A program made the position numbers and the translations under genes. A stretch of 64,000 nucleotides of DNA from Ctena decussata (taxonomy: Eukaryota; Mollusca; Bivalvia; Lucinida; Lucinidae), in NCBI GenBank assembly GCA_963989385.1, contig OZ022507.1:52897400-52961399 (forward strand). The letters run 5' to 3'. The notes under the pieces were generated by a model. That model worked only from the letters and a program-made list of their open reading frames with translations, was not told the DNA's origin and searched no databases. This document shows, piece by piece, positions 25,104-36,747 of the stretch; position 1 is the first letter of the stretch; each line of letters starts with the position of its first letter.

Positions 25104-25637
25104 AAGGGGGGGGGGGGGGGGGTATCAATAAGGTGGGTTTTCTGCATCCTACCAAAGTTTTCTTTTTTTAACTGATGGTATACTCCAAAGTGTCTAGGAA
25201 GCACCTTGACATGAGTTTGATGACAACTGGTCTATTTATTTAACAATAAGGCCAAGAAATATTGAAAATTGAGGACAAAAATATAAAAAAAAAATGCTGA
25301 ATGTCAAAGGAAGTCGTTTTTGACAACATATGTTCAAATTAAACCAAATAAAAAGATATGGAAATATAGTTTAGATGTTCTGTTAATCATTTTATCAAAT
25401 CCTGTCTGTCTGCTATACTCTTCTACCAAATGAGAATCTTTTTACAAGACAGGCTAAAACCATGTCGGATTACCCCACCCACTTCTGTGGACCCATAGCT
25501 CAGTAAGTAGGGCTTTCCGACCAAAGTCACATATGGTTCAATAAACTAGACACCTTGGAGTATACAATCATATAAAAAAAGAAAACTTTGGTAGGACGCA
25601 GAAAACCCACCTTAGTGATACCCCCCCCCCCCCCCTT
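25104..25637. mobile_element. 534-bp TIR element ending in G/C homopolymers, TA flanks
   Basis: The left arm is aa, then 17 G, then tatcaataaggtgggttttc, cctaccaaagttttct and tatactccaa. The right arm is its inverse, ending in 15 C and tt. The arms match over about 95 bp. ta flanks both sides (25102-25103 and 25638-25639), as in Tc1/mariner-type insertions. Beside the right arm, ccatagctcagtaagtaggg resembles a tRNA D-arm. It is non-coding. Confidence 0.65.
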
Positions 25638-25811
25638 TAGACTTATAAGATTTTATCATTTTATTTTATTTAACGTTAGAAAAGGTGAGTATGCAGCTGT
25701 ACAGCTTTCTGTAAGATTTCACTCAGCAAATCAAGTTGGTTACGAGCGAAGTCTCCGCCATACAATGTCGATCACCACTAGCAGTAATCAACATTACCAA
25801 CAACTACATTT

Positions 25812-26044
25812 GAGCTGCGACACGAGAAAACAAATAAAGTGGTTGTGCGCAAAGCGCAGACTCAGATCAGCCTGGACATCCACCCAGTCTGATCAGAGTC
25901 TTCGCTGTCCGCATGGAGGTAGCTTAGACCCTTAGCTACCCTTTAAGCGCTTAACGAGGCCTCTGAACTAATCGGGAGGATACCGAGGCTGATCTGAGTC
26001 TGCGCTTGGCGCACAATCACTTTGTTCATTTTCTCATGTCGCTC
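25812..26044 (+). mobile_element. 236-bp foldback element, copy
   Basis: gagctgcgacacgagaaaac to ttttctcatgtcgctc. A three-base loss has shortened the right terminus. The central gcatggaggtagcttagacc is intact. Confidence 0.75.
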
Positions 26045-26290
26045 ATAACTCTGTCAGAAATTAACGAAATTTGCCCATTAACAATCCCAAGCGAGACATT
26101 CTCGGTACAAATGCATATGCAAAATTTGAAGGAAATCCGCTGATATATACTTAAGTTATCGAACGGAAACGAGGTGCGGACGGACGGACAGACGGACGTA
26201 CGTACTACGGACGGACGGACAGACAGACACACGGACAGCCAACGTGAAAACATAATAACCCGCCACTAAAGTGTGGCAGGGTATAAAAAT
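26045..26290. mobile_element. Right-end remnant of a TIR element
   Basis: Iterated cggacggacagacgg followed by ccgccactaaagtgtggcag and ggtataaaaat resembles the right ends at 14.5 and 20.3 kb. The left part is missing or unrecognisable. Confidence 0.45.
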
Positions 26291-26339
26291 GACAAGGATT
26301 TGATCGAAAGCCCGAGGCTTATGTGAATCTTGTTTTGTT

Positions 26340-26475
26340 GTGTAATTTAAAACAGAAAACAGGTAAAATAGATACTACTGTGATACTGTTGTTTTCAGTT
26401 GCGGTTGTTGAAAGACCAACTACTTATGAAAGGGTTGTTTATTTGATTTACCGTGCGTGTCTTTCATGCACTTTG
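26340..26475. repeat. Dispersed repeat shared with 37.9 kb
   Basis: caggtaaaatagatactact followed by ttttcagttgcggttg and a gtgtctttcatgc block aligns by eye with 37930-38040. It is possibly the same 3' tail family as the retroelement at 43.4 kb. Confidence 0.4.
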
Positions 26476-26478
26476 TGT

Positions 26479-27416
26479 AAAGGACTTCTATGCTTTAGGC
26501 GTGAATTTTCTCCATAATTAAAAACTTAAACAGATCAGTGACTTTTGCTTTGCATTGATGACTATGACATGTAACTTGCATGACAAATGAATTTTCAAGT
26601 GTTTGTGTCTATGTAAAGTACGTTAAACTTGCGTTGGCGTTGACGTCATTCTTGAGGTTAATTGTAAGTTTTCCTCGAACTGATTTATTATATACATTCC
26701 ACCCTTTTTTCCTTTCATTACTGAAAGAACAGACACTACTGGATAGTTTCAACCATATGTAAGTGACCTTGACCTCATTGCAAGGTCATGGTACACAATA
26801 TTATCCTTTCAGATCATAGTGCTACTGTTGACCATTCTTCTTCTTTGGCCTACTGAGTATCGTTTACCCCGCCCCCCCCCCCCCCCCCCCACGTGACCCA
26901 GCTTTCGACTAATATATATTTCGTACTTGCCATGCATATGTCTTGTGCATAAAAGAAATGCTGGGTCACCGGGGGGGGGTGGGGAGGGGGGGTACTTGTA
27001 TTTTAATTATAGTGAAGCGTTCCCCTTTGGCTGTTTTGACCGGAAGTATAACTATGGATTTGCAAGTTTAAATGCAAATCAGGCGTAACAAGAAGGAAGT
27101 TATTCCTTTATAGTTTGATATGCATGTATTTAGCATGCAGTTTTGACAAAAATGTATGAAATGAATGACTGATTTCAATATTTTTACTACCTCAAAAATG
27201 GGGTATGAGAAAACCTTGAAGTAAGGGTAGGTAAGGTCAGCCTGGATTATCTCCCAATAAGTTCGGGTCTGAATAAAAACTGGTCTGATTTCAAACGGTT
27301 TACATATATTTGTGGAAGCTGTGCTAAGGAAAATATGCACACTTTATACTTTTGAACGTTCGAACATGTCGTGTCGGTCTGATGGGGAAAAGCCTCGCCT
27401 TAAGCATAGAAGTTCT
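26479..27416 (-). mobile_element. 0.9-kb TIR element with facing C and G tracts, copy 3
   Basis: The ends are aaaggacttctatgctttag and gccttaagcatagaagttct. Facing C and G runs lie at about 26872 and 26971, with gtgacccagc and gctgggtcac beside them. It is in the same orientation as copy 2 and lies only 2.4 kb from it. Confidence 0.8.
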
Positions 27417-27729
27417 TCATGTATATGCTTCTTTCCCTTTTGGTTTTGAAGGCCGTATATTGGACCTCAATGCCTATTTTTTACATCTGAGAGATTTTGC
27501 GATCCATATAAAATGGTAAATTATCTTACTGTATTCAATATTGCTAAATACATATCTATTCAGACCTATTCAGAAATCAACGTATAACTGGTATTCAAGA
27601 CGAGCATCTCATTCAGTTACAAACAAGTACCTTAATGATGTCTTCATGAATGTGTTTAAGTTTACATCGTTGCTTTCATCTATGGTTGGAATAGACTTCA
27701 TTATTATTCGACAAAAACAAGACATTATA

Positions 27730-27946
27730 GGGGAGAGTCGGGTAACTTTGGACAGCGGTAAATTCGGACAGTGACACTGTTTGCTTTATATGTCAGCTGT
27801 CTGGAGCTAAAACAAAAATAACTGGCCAAACCGACAGTGAAAATCTTGATGAGACGGCTCATTATGAACCGACTCATCTGGATTCTAACTGTTTGCAATG
27901 GTATGTCTGAATTTACCCGCCTGTCCGAAGTTACCCGACTCTACCC
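27730..27946 (+). mobile_element. 217-bp MITE with TA flanks
   Basis: ggggagagtcgggtaacttt at the left and gttacccgactctaccc at the right are inverted. ta lies immediately outside both ends. The centre gatgagacggctcattatga is palindromic. The size and TA duplication suit a Tc1/mariner-derived MITE, which is an inference. The reverse copy is at 17000-17284. Confidence 0.7.
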
Positions 27947-28085
27947 TACTTAAGTGGTTTAGCAAGGTTTGTCTGCCTGTACGTATAATCCACAATCATC
28001 ATAAACTGTCACATCCTTGTACATGATTAACTAGTGTCAGACAAAAATCTAATGTTTATAGGAAGGTGCATGCAGGCAAACAAAA

Positions 28086-28345
28086 TGGTCTAGTTACTGA
28101 CAGTTTCAAGCGGTGCTGAAGTTCCGCTTTGACTGTTGTCTGTGTGCACAGTCAGCTATAAACATCTCAAAGCGAAACTACTGATAGTTCAAAGTAAATT
28201 AGCAACCAAGTGGTCTAGGTACTGACAGTTTCAGTGCGGTGCTGAAGTTCCGCTTTGACTGTTGTATGTGTGCACAAACAGCTCTTGATATCTCGAAGTC
28301 GAGGTTAATTTCAAACTACTAATAGCTCAAAGTAATTTTTCTGGT
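28086..28345. repeat. 125-bp tandem duplication ending in a hairpin
   Basis: tggtctag at 28086 and 28211 begins two copies that share ggtgctgaagttccgctttg and ctcaaagtaa. The second runs into a hairpin: caaagtaatttttc (28328-28341) faces gaaaaattactttg (28350-28363). Confidence 0.8.
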
Positions 28346-28389
28346 TTCTGAAAAATTACTTTGAGAAAAAGGTAGTTTTCAACAAAAGA

Positions 28390-30310
28390 ATTATAAATGT
28401 AAATCAAAATGTGTCCAAATCATATTCTTTGATCTAAGAGGGTACTCTGAGAGCCCGATGTTCGAGATATTAAAATAAACGACTGACTGCATTTTATACT
28501 TTTTCACACATTCACTTGGCTGCTTTGTGACTGCTAATTAGATGCGTGCATTAAGAATAGACACAATAAAAGTCCTGAAAAATAACCAATGTAGGTATTA
28601 AACTCAAACGACTCTCACGAATTATAACCATTTATTTGGTTTACTTTCATATTGCGTAAGACAGTAAGAGACTTAAAAACGCTGTTAAAGAGATACAATC
28701 AGATAGTGTGTTGTATGCTGCTAAGCTAGATTTATGTAATAAGAGCTTAATTTCTGTACCAGTCGACTTACTGTCTAGACATGACCATTTTCATGTTGTC
28801 AGCTTGTGACTTATCATTTACTAGATGAATAACATCTAGTGGCTTAAGTTTGCACCTAATGTTCCTAAATTTATCTTTTTCTGGTTTGTATAGTAGCATA
28901 ATAAAGAAAAAAGGTTTAAATTTTTACCCGTTTAGACCCATTACACAAGCCATTCGAACTCATTTGTTGTTTTTAAATAAAAACTCCCATGGGATGCAGT
29001 TCCTGTATACCAAATCAAACTGGATTTAACTGATTATATAAGTCTTCTAAAGCAAACAAGTGTCTAGGTACATCCGTCTTCTTTTTGATGCCTTAGACTT
29101 AGTTACAGAACAAATGCACTGAATAGATACATGATTAAATGTGCATTATGAAATTTATTTTGTAAACTAGTTTAGATCGAAAAGGAGAAACCTCCGACTC
29201 TTTAGGCAGACAAAATGAAAATGTTTCCCAAATTCAACTAGTCCGGTAGACTGGCGGTTGTTTCGGATTTAAGACCCCTTTATAAAATAGATCAGTCAAA
29301 GTCAAGCCTTCTTCCCGAGAGACGGAAAAAGAAGAGGAAGATAAAATTGACGAGAGCAAAAAACATTATGACTCCCCATAATGTGAATGGCAGTGTTTTT
29401 TTTAAGTGACCTGCGGTCTGGAAACATCTAACTGTGCTTGCCTTGTGAATTGCTTTTGGCTTTTATGGCAGAATATGTAAGCTGGTGTACCAATTCCCGA
29501 TCAGTGTTTAGCCTTTTACTTTTCATTATGCAGTGGGTGACCTAAATTTTTAGGGAAGCTATGGAGTGAAACGGTTTGACCCAAAAATATTTTATTACCG
29601 CGTTCCAACAACGGTGTTCATTTTATGACTACGCAATTATATTTTTCCGGAAGCGTTACCGAATATAGCGTGTTTACTGGTAAATGTATATGGTTTTATG
29701 GCATTCTCGATAAGATGTTACAAACATTACATGGCATTGTCAGTTCCCAAATCAGGACTCGCTGGGGATATTCAATTAAACAAGCTTCCCAGAACGAATG
29801 ACTTAGGATATAAACAGTTGTATCGCTTCTTAACATTTATGAATCTTCCATCTTCACATACATTTCAGATTAATATTGAACGAGGACTGACACGTGTAAA
29901 TGCCGTGTTTTATTTTCATTTGCAGATGCAGATGTATGTTAAGTAATTCATAGCTTGTGGGGAATCTTGTATCATATATTTCAACGTACTTTTATGATGA
30001 AAACGTCTTGTCACATCACATAAATTTAAGCTGTGGAGATCTTTGTTTAAAAGAAACAAATTATGCCATGTTTGATGACTGTAAGCATCGTAGTCAAAGA
30101 GAAATGTAACTCCATGCTAGGGCCGACGTTGTTTGATTGGATGGTTGTTTGGGTTGAACGACTCTTTGAGAGAATATTGCAGTCTATATCTAACCGTCTC
30201 TCAGACAGAAGGACAAAGAACAGAGATATGATAGGGGAGAGATAAACCAGAGGACCAATGGTCCTATATCGCCCATCAGAGCACTGAAGAATATGTTGAA
30301 AAATCTTAAG
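28390..30310. other. No gene recognised
   Basis: About 1.9 kb of AT-rich sequence with no repeat shared with the rest of the window. Frames at 29698 and 30063 are short and featureless. Confidence 0.4.
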
Positions 30311-30315
30311 TTGGC

Positions 30316-30828
30316 TGTCATACTATCGGGCCATCTTTATTGATAAGTCAAGTGATCGTATAGTTTTCTAAGTTTATTAAAGTTATCATTTACGCAACTA
30401 CTAACTACCTAGGTTCATAATATTTTTTATTAAGTCAAATTCATTGTTGCTTCTTCGTTATTTCCTAGTTACAACCTTAAACCCAATCAAAAGCCAAAAT
30501 CCTTATCCCCGAGCGCGATGCGCTCCTGGCTGTATATAATGAAAGGTCATGCACTTTATTATCATAAAGTTCGAAGAGCAATTTCCATGGTGATATTGCT
30601 TACGTATTTCATACTACCTCTATGCCTAACGTGTTATTACTAAATAAGTTCACGGCATATACCTGAATCGCTATTTCTTGGAAATTGTACATGGGCTTAT
30701 AGTTATGAATCATCGACCCATTTAGACTACTTAAAATATACTGGTTTCCTGAGACAGACCAAGTACAAATAGGTCTTAGTCCTAAATAAAAATTGCTAAG
30801 ACTCTAATTGCAAGTGCACCCTGTGACA
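30316..30828 (-). repeat. 3' LTR (513 bp)
   Basis: This is the downstream LTR on the minus strand. A TATA-like tatatacagcc and a gagcgcgatgcgctc palindrome (about 30515) are shared with the partner LTR. Confidence 0.7.
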
Positions 30829-31796
30829 GACCTTCCCTTCTTAAGATTTTATGGAATTTTTATAGCTTTCAAAATTTAAATTGCCTTATATAGTACTTTT
30901 GAATTCATATAGAAACTTTTATTTCTTACTAAACAAGAACTATTCCGAGTCTACTACAAATTATATAGCAATTGAGTAAAATTCAAAAAGCATGCATTAA
31001 AATTTCTCTAAATGTTTAATACACTTTGAAAGTCACTGTTCTAGCAAACTGCTCACAGTTTTATTCGTATATTAAATGTCCATTAAATATAAATGAACAT
31101 CTTTCGATGCACTAATAAAGTCTTAATTCATTCTGAAAGTTTTAGCACTCTCAAAGTTTTTGAACTCTTCACTGTCATCAGTCGTTGTCCTTCAGTCCAT
31201 CTCAAGTGTCATACGGTTGTTTAGAATATGACACACAGACACGATTGTGTTGAATGCCTGTTTATACCTAACCATTCATACCGACTGTCCAAATTTCTGA
31301 CTGCAGCTCAGGAGTAAGAACTGTCCCAACGATAAAATGTTATTTCCGATATTGCAACGCATGTTGTATTAAGCATATACTGCTGCTTCAGCATGATACA
31401 GGTGTCTTGATTGATATCTCCCACCTGAGTATTATATATCCACATAAAAGATATAATGTGTCCAGGTAACTTTTAATTCAGGAGAAAGTTTGGCAAATAT
31501 CCATACAGGTAAGCAAAATAAAAGAGATTCTCCTCCCAGAATTTATTCACAGGTTATCTTAAGTATTGATAACGATGCATCTAGTCTCTGACGTAAGCAT
31601 AAGATAGTTCCCACGGTTTCTTCTATAGTTTCATTGAAAAAAATGTTCCAGCAAATATTTCCTCGAGGTTACTAAATCACACTATTTACATGTCCTTTAT
31701 ATATGACACGCTGATTATATACGGTTACATATTTCCACACTGGTAAACTATAGTCTAAACGTCACTCTTTATTTACCAGTCACCAATTTTGTAGTC

Positions 31797-32033
31797 TCAA
31801 ATCCCTTCGAAATGCCAGCTCGAAGCATCTTCGAAAGATCCTCGTGTTACCATGACATCATTACGTCCATCAATGTAATTCAACGACGGTATCCTATTTC
31901 CCTCGTCGTTACCTCATGTCGGGAGTGATGGAAAATTAACCATCTTCGACCAAAATATAGGTCCTCTGATCTCTGTCAGCTCCCTGATCTTCAGAAAGGC
32001 TTCCTTGGATTGGCCTTCACTGGAAAAACTCAA
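31797..32033 (-). pseudogene. Coding-like remnant inside the LTR element
   Basis: On the minus strand, one frame reads about 35 codons (key residues EAFLKIRELTEIRGPIFW), a TGA at 31914-31916, then 38 more open codons in the same frame (RGSFEDASSWHFEG). Composition is protein-like and the strand agrees with the enclosing retrotransposon, so it may be the C-terminal end of a decayed polyprotein. The family is not recognised. A tttttccag just upstream could equally be a splice acceptor of an exon. Confidence 0.35.
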
Positions 32034-33200
32034 CACAACAAAACATGAACAAAACACAGAGGCTTGGCAACATCATATGCACACATTGCATATGTGACAA
32101 CGAAATGCAAATCTAAACCAAACAAGAGAAGTCGAAAAGATTCAACACTGCCCAATAATGTATCAAATGTAAGAAGTGCCAACAACCTCAAAAATACATC
32201 ACAACACAGAAATCAAAATCAAGTACAGATCAACCTTGACCTAGCTCTCCTTGTTTTGCCCATTCAGGTTAAAGTAACCTTACTCAAACTTTAAAATTCA
32301 TACAAAACATTTATACCCTTGGCCTATAGCCAACCCATAAGATACCATTTGCATTAATTGATGCTGCGATCCAAACGCACCAGCTGCTCAAAGCTGACAT
32401 CAACATAATGGTCCTTATACCTTATTTCATGATGCATACCCAATGCACCATGCAACTCCTTAGTGTTAGTCCAAGTTGGTGCAGGAAAAAACCATCCTAA
32501 AGTAAACTTAACCTTTGACAAAAGTCAACACCAATCTAACAGGAAAGAGTTGAAGATAATCCTTTTTAATCATTCAAACACACCTAACAACGAAAGTTGC
32601 AGAGAACACACGCCATGTATGTATGAAGCAATGACTCAAAGCTTCACACAATCATATATCTCTACACAGCGAAATAAAGTTAGGTCACTAACACAATGTA
32701 CATTCATACCGAAATACCAAGTTTGTATGAACCCAATAATGGCATATCGCCAACCTAAGTCTTCGTAAGCTGTTCTGTCTTTTTGGCGAACACCAACCTA
32801 ATCACAACTCTAGAAGAAAAAAAATAGTTCCCAAGATTTTCTAGAAGCACATTGGACCATAGCCAAACGTCCATAAAACATGCCGAATAAATTAACTGAT
32901 TTCCAAAGAAGACGCTAAAGCATGCCCAAGGTCAAACAAAACCAAGTTATATCCTGCATAAAAATTCAAATTTATTTGTCTCCCTTAACAATAGCCTAGG
33001 TACAGAAACACCATATTATCGAGAAGCTGTAATTAAACTAATATGCAAATCAACTTCCATCTGAACATGCAAGGACATTTAACACATATTGTCAACCTCC
33101 AGTTTTGACATGCATGATGTGCATAAGTAAAACCAGTAGATGGCCTTACCTTGGATTGTTTCCATGTCTTTACTGACATCATATGGCATCGGAAGTCCAT

Positions 33201-33530
33201 CACTAAGGTGTCCGATAATGTTTAATGTCCTCACAACTGTCCACAGAAAAGTCCACAACATTGTCATCACCAATGTCCAAGTTAAAGTGTCCAAGATAAG
33301 AAGAAATCCTAGGTCACGGCAACCAAAAGAAAGATGGCTGTCATACTATCGGGCCATCTTTATTGATAAGTCAAGTGATCGTATAGTCCTTCACTAAGGT
33401 GTCCGATAATGTTTAATGTCCTCACAACTGTCCACAGAAAAGTCCACAACATTGTCATCACCAATGTCCAAGTTAAAGTGTCCAAGATAAGAAGAAATCC
33501 TAGGTCACGGCAACCAAAAGAAAGATGGCT
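33201..33530. repeat. 191-bp tandem rearrangement across leader and 5' LTR
   Basis: cactaaggtgtccgataatg begins at 33201 and again at 33392. The unit comprises about 138 bp of leader plus the last 53 bp (on the minus strand) of the LTR. After the second leader copy the LTR resumes at atcatttccgc, having lost about 20 bp compared with the 3' LTR. The paired frames at 33140 and 33409 are this duplication, not genes. Confidence 0.85.
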
Positions 33531-33976
33531 ATCATTTCCGCAACTACTAACTACCCAGGTTCATAATAAGTCAAATTTATTGTTGCTTCTTCGTTATTTC
33601 CTAGTTACAACCTTAAACCCAATCAAAAGCCAAAATCCTAATCCCGGAGCGCGATGCGCTCCTGGCTTTATATAATGAAAGGTCATGCACTTTATTATCA
33701 TAAAGTTTGAAGAGCAATTTCCATGGTGATAGTGCTTACGTATTTCATACTACCTCTATGCCTACCTCTATGCCTAACGTGTTATTACTAAATAAGTTCA
33801 CGGCATATACCTGAATCTCTATTTCTTGGAAATTGTAGATGGGCTTATAGTTATGAATCATCGACCCATTTAGACTCTTTAAAATATACTGGTTTCCTGA
33901 AACAGACCAAGTACAAAGAGGTCTTAGTCCTAAATAAAAATTGCTAAAAATCTAATTGCAAGTGCACCCTGTGACG
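33339..33976 (-). repeat. 5' LTR with internal insertion
   Basis: Same sequence as 30316-30828, interrupted by the second copy of the leader (33392-33530). A small duplication of tacctctatgcc is present near 33760. The last base differs (g for a), so the terminal inverted dinucleotide is damaged here. Confidence 0.7.
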
Positions 33977-33979
33977 TGC

Positions 33980-35160
33980 CACAGCAACACCACCACATGC
34001 ACAACAGCAAAAAAACACACACCATTCATGTGGAGGATAATATTACATAATTTATGCAAACAGTATTCAACTTTACGCCCCTATATGACTTCTGAGAGGA
34101 TTTTTGCCCCCCCCCCCTCCCCTTCCCACCACCACCCCACCCCACAAAAAAAAAATAAAAAAACAATAAGTCGACAAAAATATGAAAAAGGCATTTTGTT
34201 TGCGCGATGCCAACAAATCAAAATGAGGGATTCGGGCAAAATTAATATGGTTGGTGGTGGACTACTCCCGTTGCTTTTCTGTAAAGCATTTGTCAAAATA
34301 TCTGCAGTAACTGTAAAACAGAAATAAACGCCAAATTTCCACTTTTCTCATTATAAATCTATGGAAACTCTAGGTTGCCATACTAACGAATTCACAGGGG
34401 CAACGATAACGTAAAACATAATTTGGGAAAAGGATATCATTAGCATTTATGCAAAGTATCAGCTCCATCCTTCTTGTACCTTCTGAGGAGATTTTTTAAT
34501 AATTTTTCAAAATCTTACCATTTATTTTGCTATGGTAACCAATCAAATTCAGCGATTTGGACAAAATTCATCGCGAGCACTCGCCTGAAGGCGCGTAGCG
34601 CCTGTACTTCAAAGCTTCCTAGGAGCTTTGAAAGAGCAGAAGTTCTATGGTAGAATATTGGTTAGGCATATTTTTACCTTACCTTTGAAATACTTTCAAC
34701 AGGATTGCTTTCGTAACGACACCAGATTAGACTGGTATAATTAATTATCAGTAAACCAATAAGAAATAATAAAAATAGAGGTAGTACAGTCTTTCTGTCG
34801 CTACGCTACGTAATGACGTCAAACATGCCTTTTGAGAAAAAAAAACAAGATGGCAACAACGTTAACCGCTTCAGAGAGTAGATTTCTACATGGTCAGTAC
34901 ACAAAATGCAAGGAGCCCGGGAGTTGGTTGAAATTTAAAGGAAATAGAGAGCGCCGTAGAGAAGTAACTGAAAAAAGTATAGCCCGTTGTCCGAGAGAAC
35001 GACTACTAGGGGTAAAGCTGTTCTCTGAGAGTTTCCCTTCATTTTGTTGGGTTGCAATAATTCTATTACAAATTTCCTACGACGAAAAGAAAAAAAGAAA
35101 GAAAGCTGTAAAATTGAATCCAGGCTCGTACAATCAGATCAGGTTTTACACTTCCACCAC
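33980..35160. other. No gene recognised; C-rich patch
   Basis: C run at about 34108. tcgcgagcactcgcctgaag followed by gcgcgtagcgcc at 34570-34605 recurs in related form at about 39000. The frame at 34832-35239 has basic, low-complexity composition and no domain I know. Confidence 0.35.
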
Positions 35161-35174
35161 GCATTTTAGTCTGG

Positions 35175-35700
35175 GTGCCGGGACGAGAACCCCAAAAAAT
35201 AGTCCGCACAAATGTTTGATGCAGATTCTTATTATTTAGGATGTCCTTAACCAGAGACAAAATGATGCTACCTTGGCATCCTTGGGGAAATTAAAATATT
35301 CAAGATGGCGTCCAAGATGGCCGCCGAGGGATAAAATTTATAATATCTTCTAAAATATAAGGGCTAGAAACATACTTTTGGTGGCTACATATAGGTTTTT
35401 GAGGTCGAGGAATCGATTAAGCAGGTTAAAAATTATTTCAGACAAATCAGTTACAAAATGGCGGACAAGATGGCCGCCATAACATAAAAATCTCTATATC
35501 CTCTTTAGTATACGGGCTAGAAACATAATTTTGGTGTCTACATATGGGTTTTTGGGGCAAAGGAATTGGTTTAACATGTTGAAATTAACTTAAAAGCAAA
35601 CCGGTTACACAAGATGGCGGACAAGATGGAGGACAAAGCAACGTCAGGGCACTAATTGTCGGAGAAATGCACTTTCCGATAGCAGAATTCTGGTTTGTGT
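35175..35700 (+). repeat. Left arm of a large inverted repeat, with AAGATGGC motifs
   Basis: It matches 38395-38905 in inverse orientation (aatagtccgcacaaa, taccttggcatc, attaaaatattcaagatggc, gggctagaaacata). Within it a ~155-bp unit is tandem: caagatggcg at 35301, caaaatggcg at 35454, caagatggcg at 35610. Each unit has a second aagatgg 12-13 bp later. The motif resembles the YY1 consensus. Confidence 0.75.
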
Positions 35701-35977
35701 ATTAGAAACCCGGATTTTGCATTATAAGATTGTTACATATAAAAATGAAGTTATGAAAGTCTCATTCTAACTGTGTTTTAACAAGAGGGCCAAGATGGTT
35801 CACAAGAACCTAGTGCAGGCAAGGGCAGATAACCCGTTGACAAAGCTTTAGTCATTACAGAAAGCTATTAATATTGTTACAAGTAACAATCTAAAGGTTA
35901 CAAGAAATTTGTTATATTCTATTATCTATTTTACTTTTTTCAATTAAAATTCAGGTTAAGAAACTCTGATATATATT

Positions 35978-36228
35978 TGTTGGTTACTTGCGTCGTTGTA
36001 AATTACAGCTCATGGTCGGCAATCAGTGAGTGGTGTGAGTGTCGGAGGTTCGTGCCATGCCACATCCAGATTTTTAGCATCTGAGCGGTATGGAAAATTT
36101 ACAAAATATTTGTTGGTTGCTTGCGTCGTTAAATTATAGCTCATGGTCGGCACTAGTAGTGTGAGTGTCGGAGGTTCGTGCCATGCCACAGCCAGAGATT
36201 TAGCATCTTGGCGGTATGGAAAATTTAC
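35978..36228. repeat. 131-bp tandem duplication
   Basis: gtgagtgtcggaggttcgtg and cggtatggaaaatttac occur in both halves. tcatggtcggca is at 36010 and 36141. Confidence 0.85.
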
Positions 36229-36460
36229 ATGTCAGAAAAGATCATACTTACTTCAAAGCAGTAACAAATTTTGTAAACAGCTTTTGATTTTTTTTTTTTT
36301 TGTATTTTCCCAGTTCTTTTTAGTATAAAGGAGACAGTACTACCCATGATTATAAACAGTTGACTACAAATTGTATATGCATATTTAAAATGTTTTAGCT
36401 TCAAAAGTGCATAATTGTCATGCCAGTTTGTGCAAGTATTCTTACCTGACTAAATCTTCC

Positions 36461-36552
36461 GAGCAATGCTACAGGAAATTAATAGCATAAACTGACTTTA
36501 TAGACCGAGCAATGCTACAGGAAAATTAATAGCATAAACTGGCTTCATAGAC
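36461..36552. repeat. 46-bp tandem duplication
   Basis: gagcaatgctacaggaaa starts at 36461 and 36507, followed by ttaatagcataaactg in both. Confidence 0.85.
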
Positions 36553-36747
36553 CCGTCAGCTTAGATCACCATAACATTCAAACAGATTCTTCTCCAAAGC
36601 TGTTAGGCCGATCAAAATCACTTTTTGAGTTACTAGAGTAGTTGGCTTAAGTACAGAAAACAGGGGGTTTGAATCCTATCTCTGACAACAACTGAAAATG
36701 GCTATCTGTCGATTTAGCAAAAAATATGTACTCGTACCGGAATAGAA

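Larger units (their letters stand above)
30316..33976 (-). mobile_element. Non-autonomous LTR retrotransposon
   Basis: Direct repeats at 30316-30828 and 33339-33976 are nearly identical outside one insertion. On the minus strand they read tgtcacagggtgcacttgca to gatagtatgaca, so the ends are tg...ca. On that strand the purine tract aagaagggaagg (30831-30842) lies two bases before the downstream LTR. tggttgccgtgacc (33312-33325), a plausible primer-binding site, lies 13 bases after the upstream LTR. An AATAAA signal lies near the LTR 3' end (30336-30341). The 2.5-kb interior lacks gag-pol apart from a short coding-like remnant. I found no matching 5-bp target duplication. Confidence 0.7.

Noticed and set aside
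25490..25546. tRNA gene
   Set aside because: A D-arm-like ccatagctcagtaagtaggg and a ggttcaa block are present but acceptor and anticodon stems do not form; probably a decayed tRNA-derived piece.
30311..33981. Target-site duplication of the LTR element
   Set aside because: Flanks ttggc and gtgcc do not match; no convincing 4-6 bp duplication was found.
34832..35239. 135-codon frame
   Set aside because: It runs into the inverted-repeat arm and has a lysine-rich low-complexity tract. No recognisable fold.
36620..36690. tRNA-derived SINE
   Set aside because: A B-box-like ggtttgaatcc follows a weak A-box-like stretch, but no body, tail or flanking duplication could be seen.
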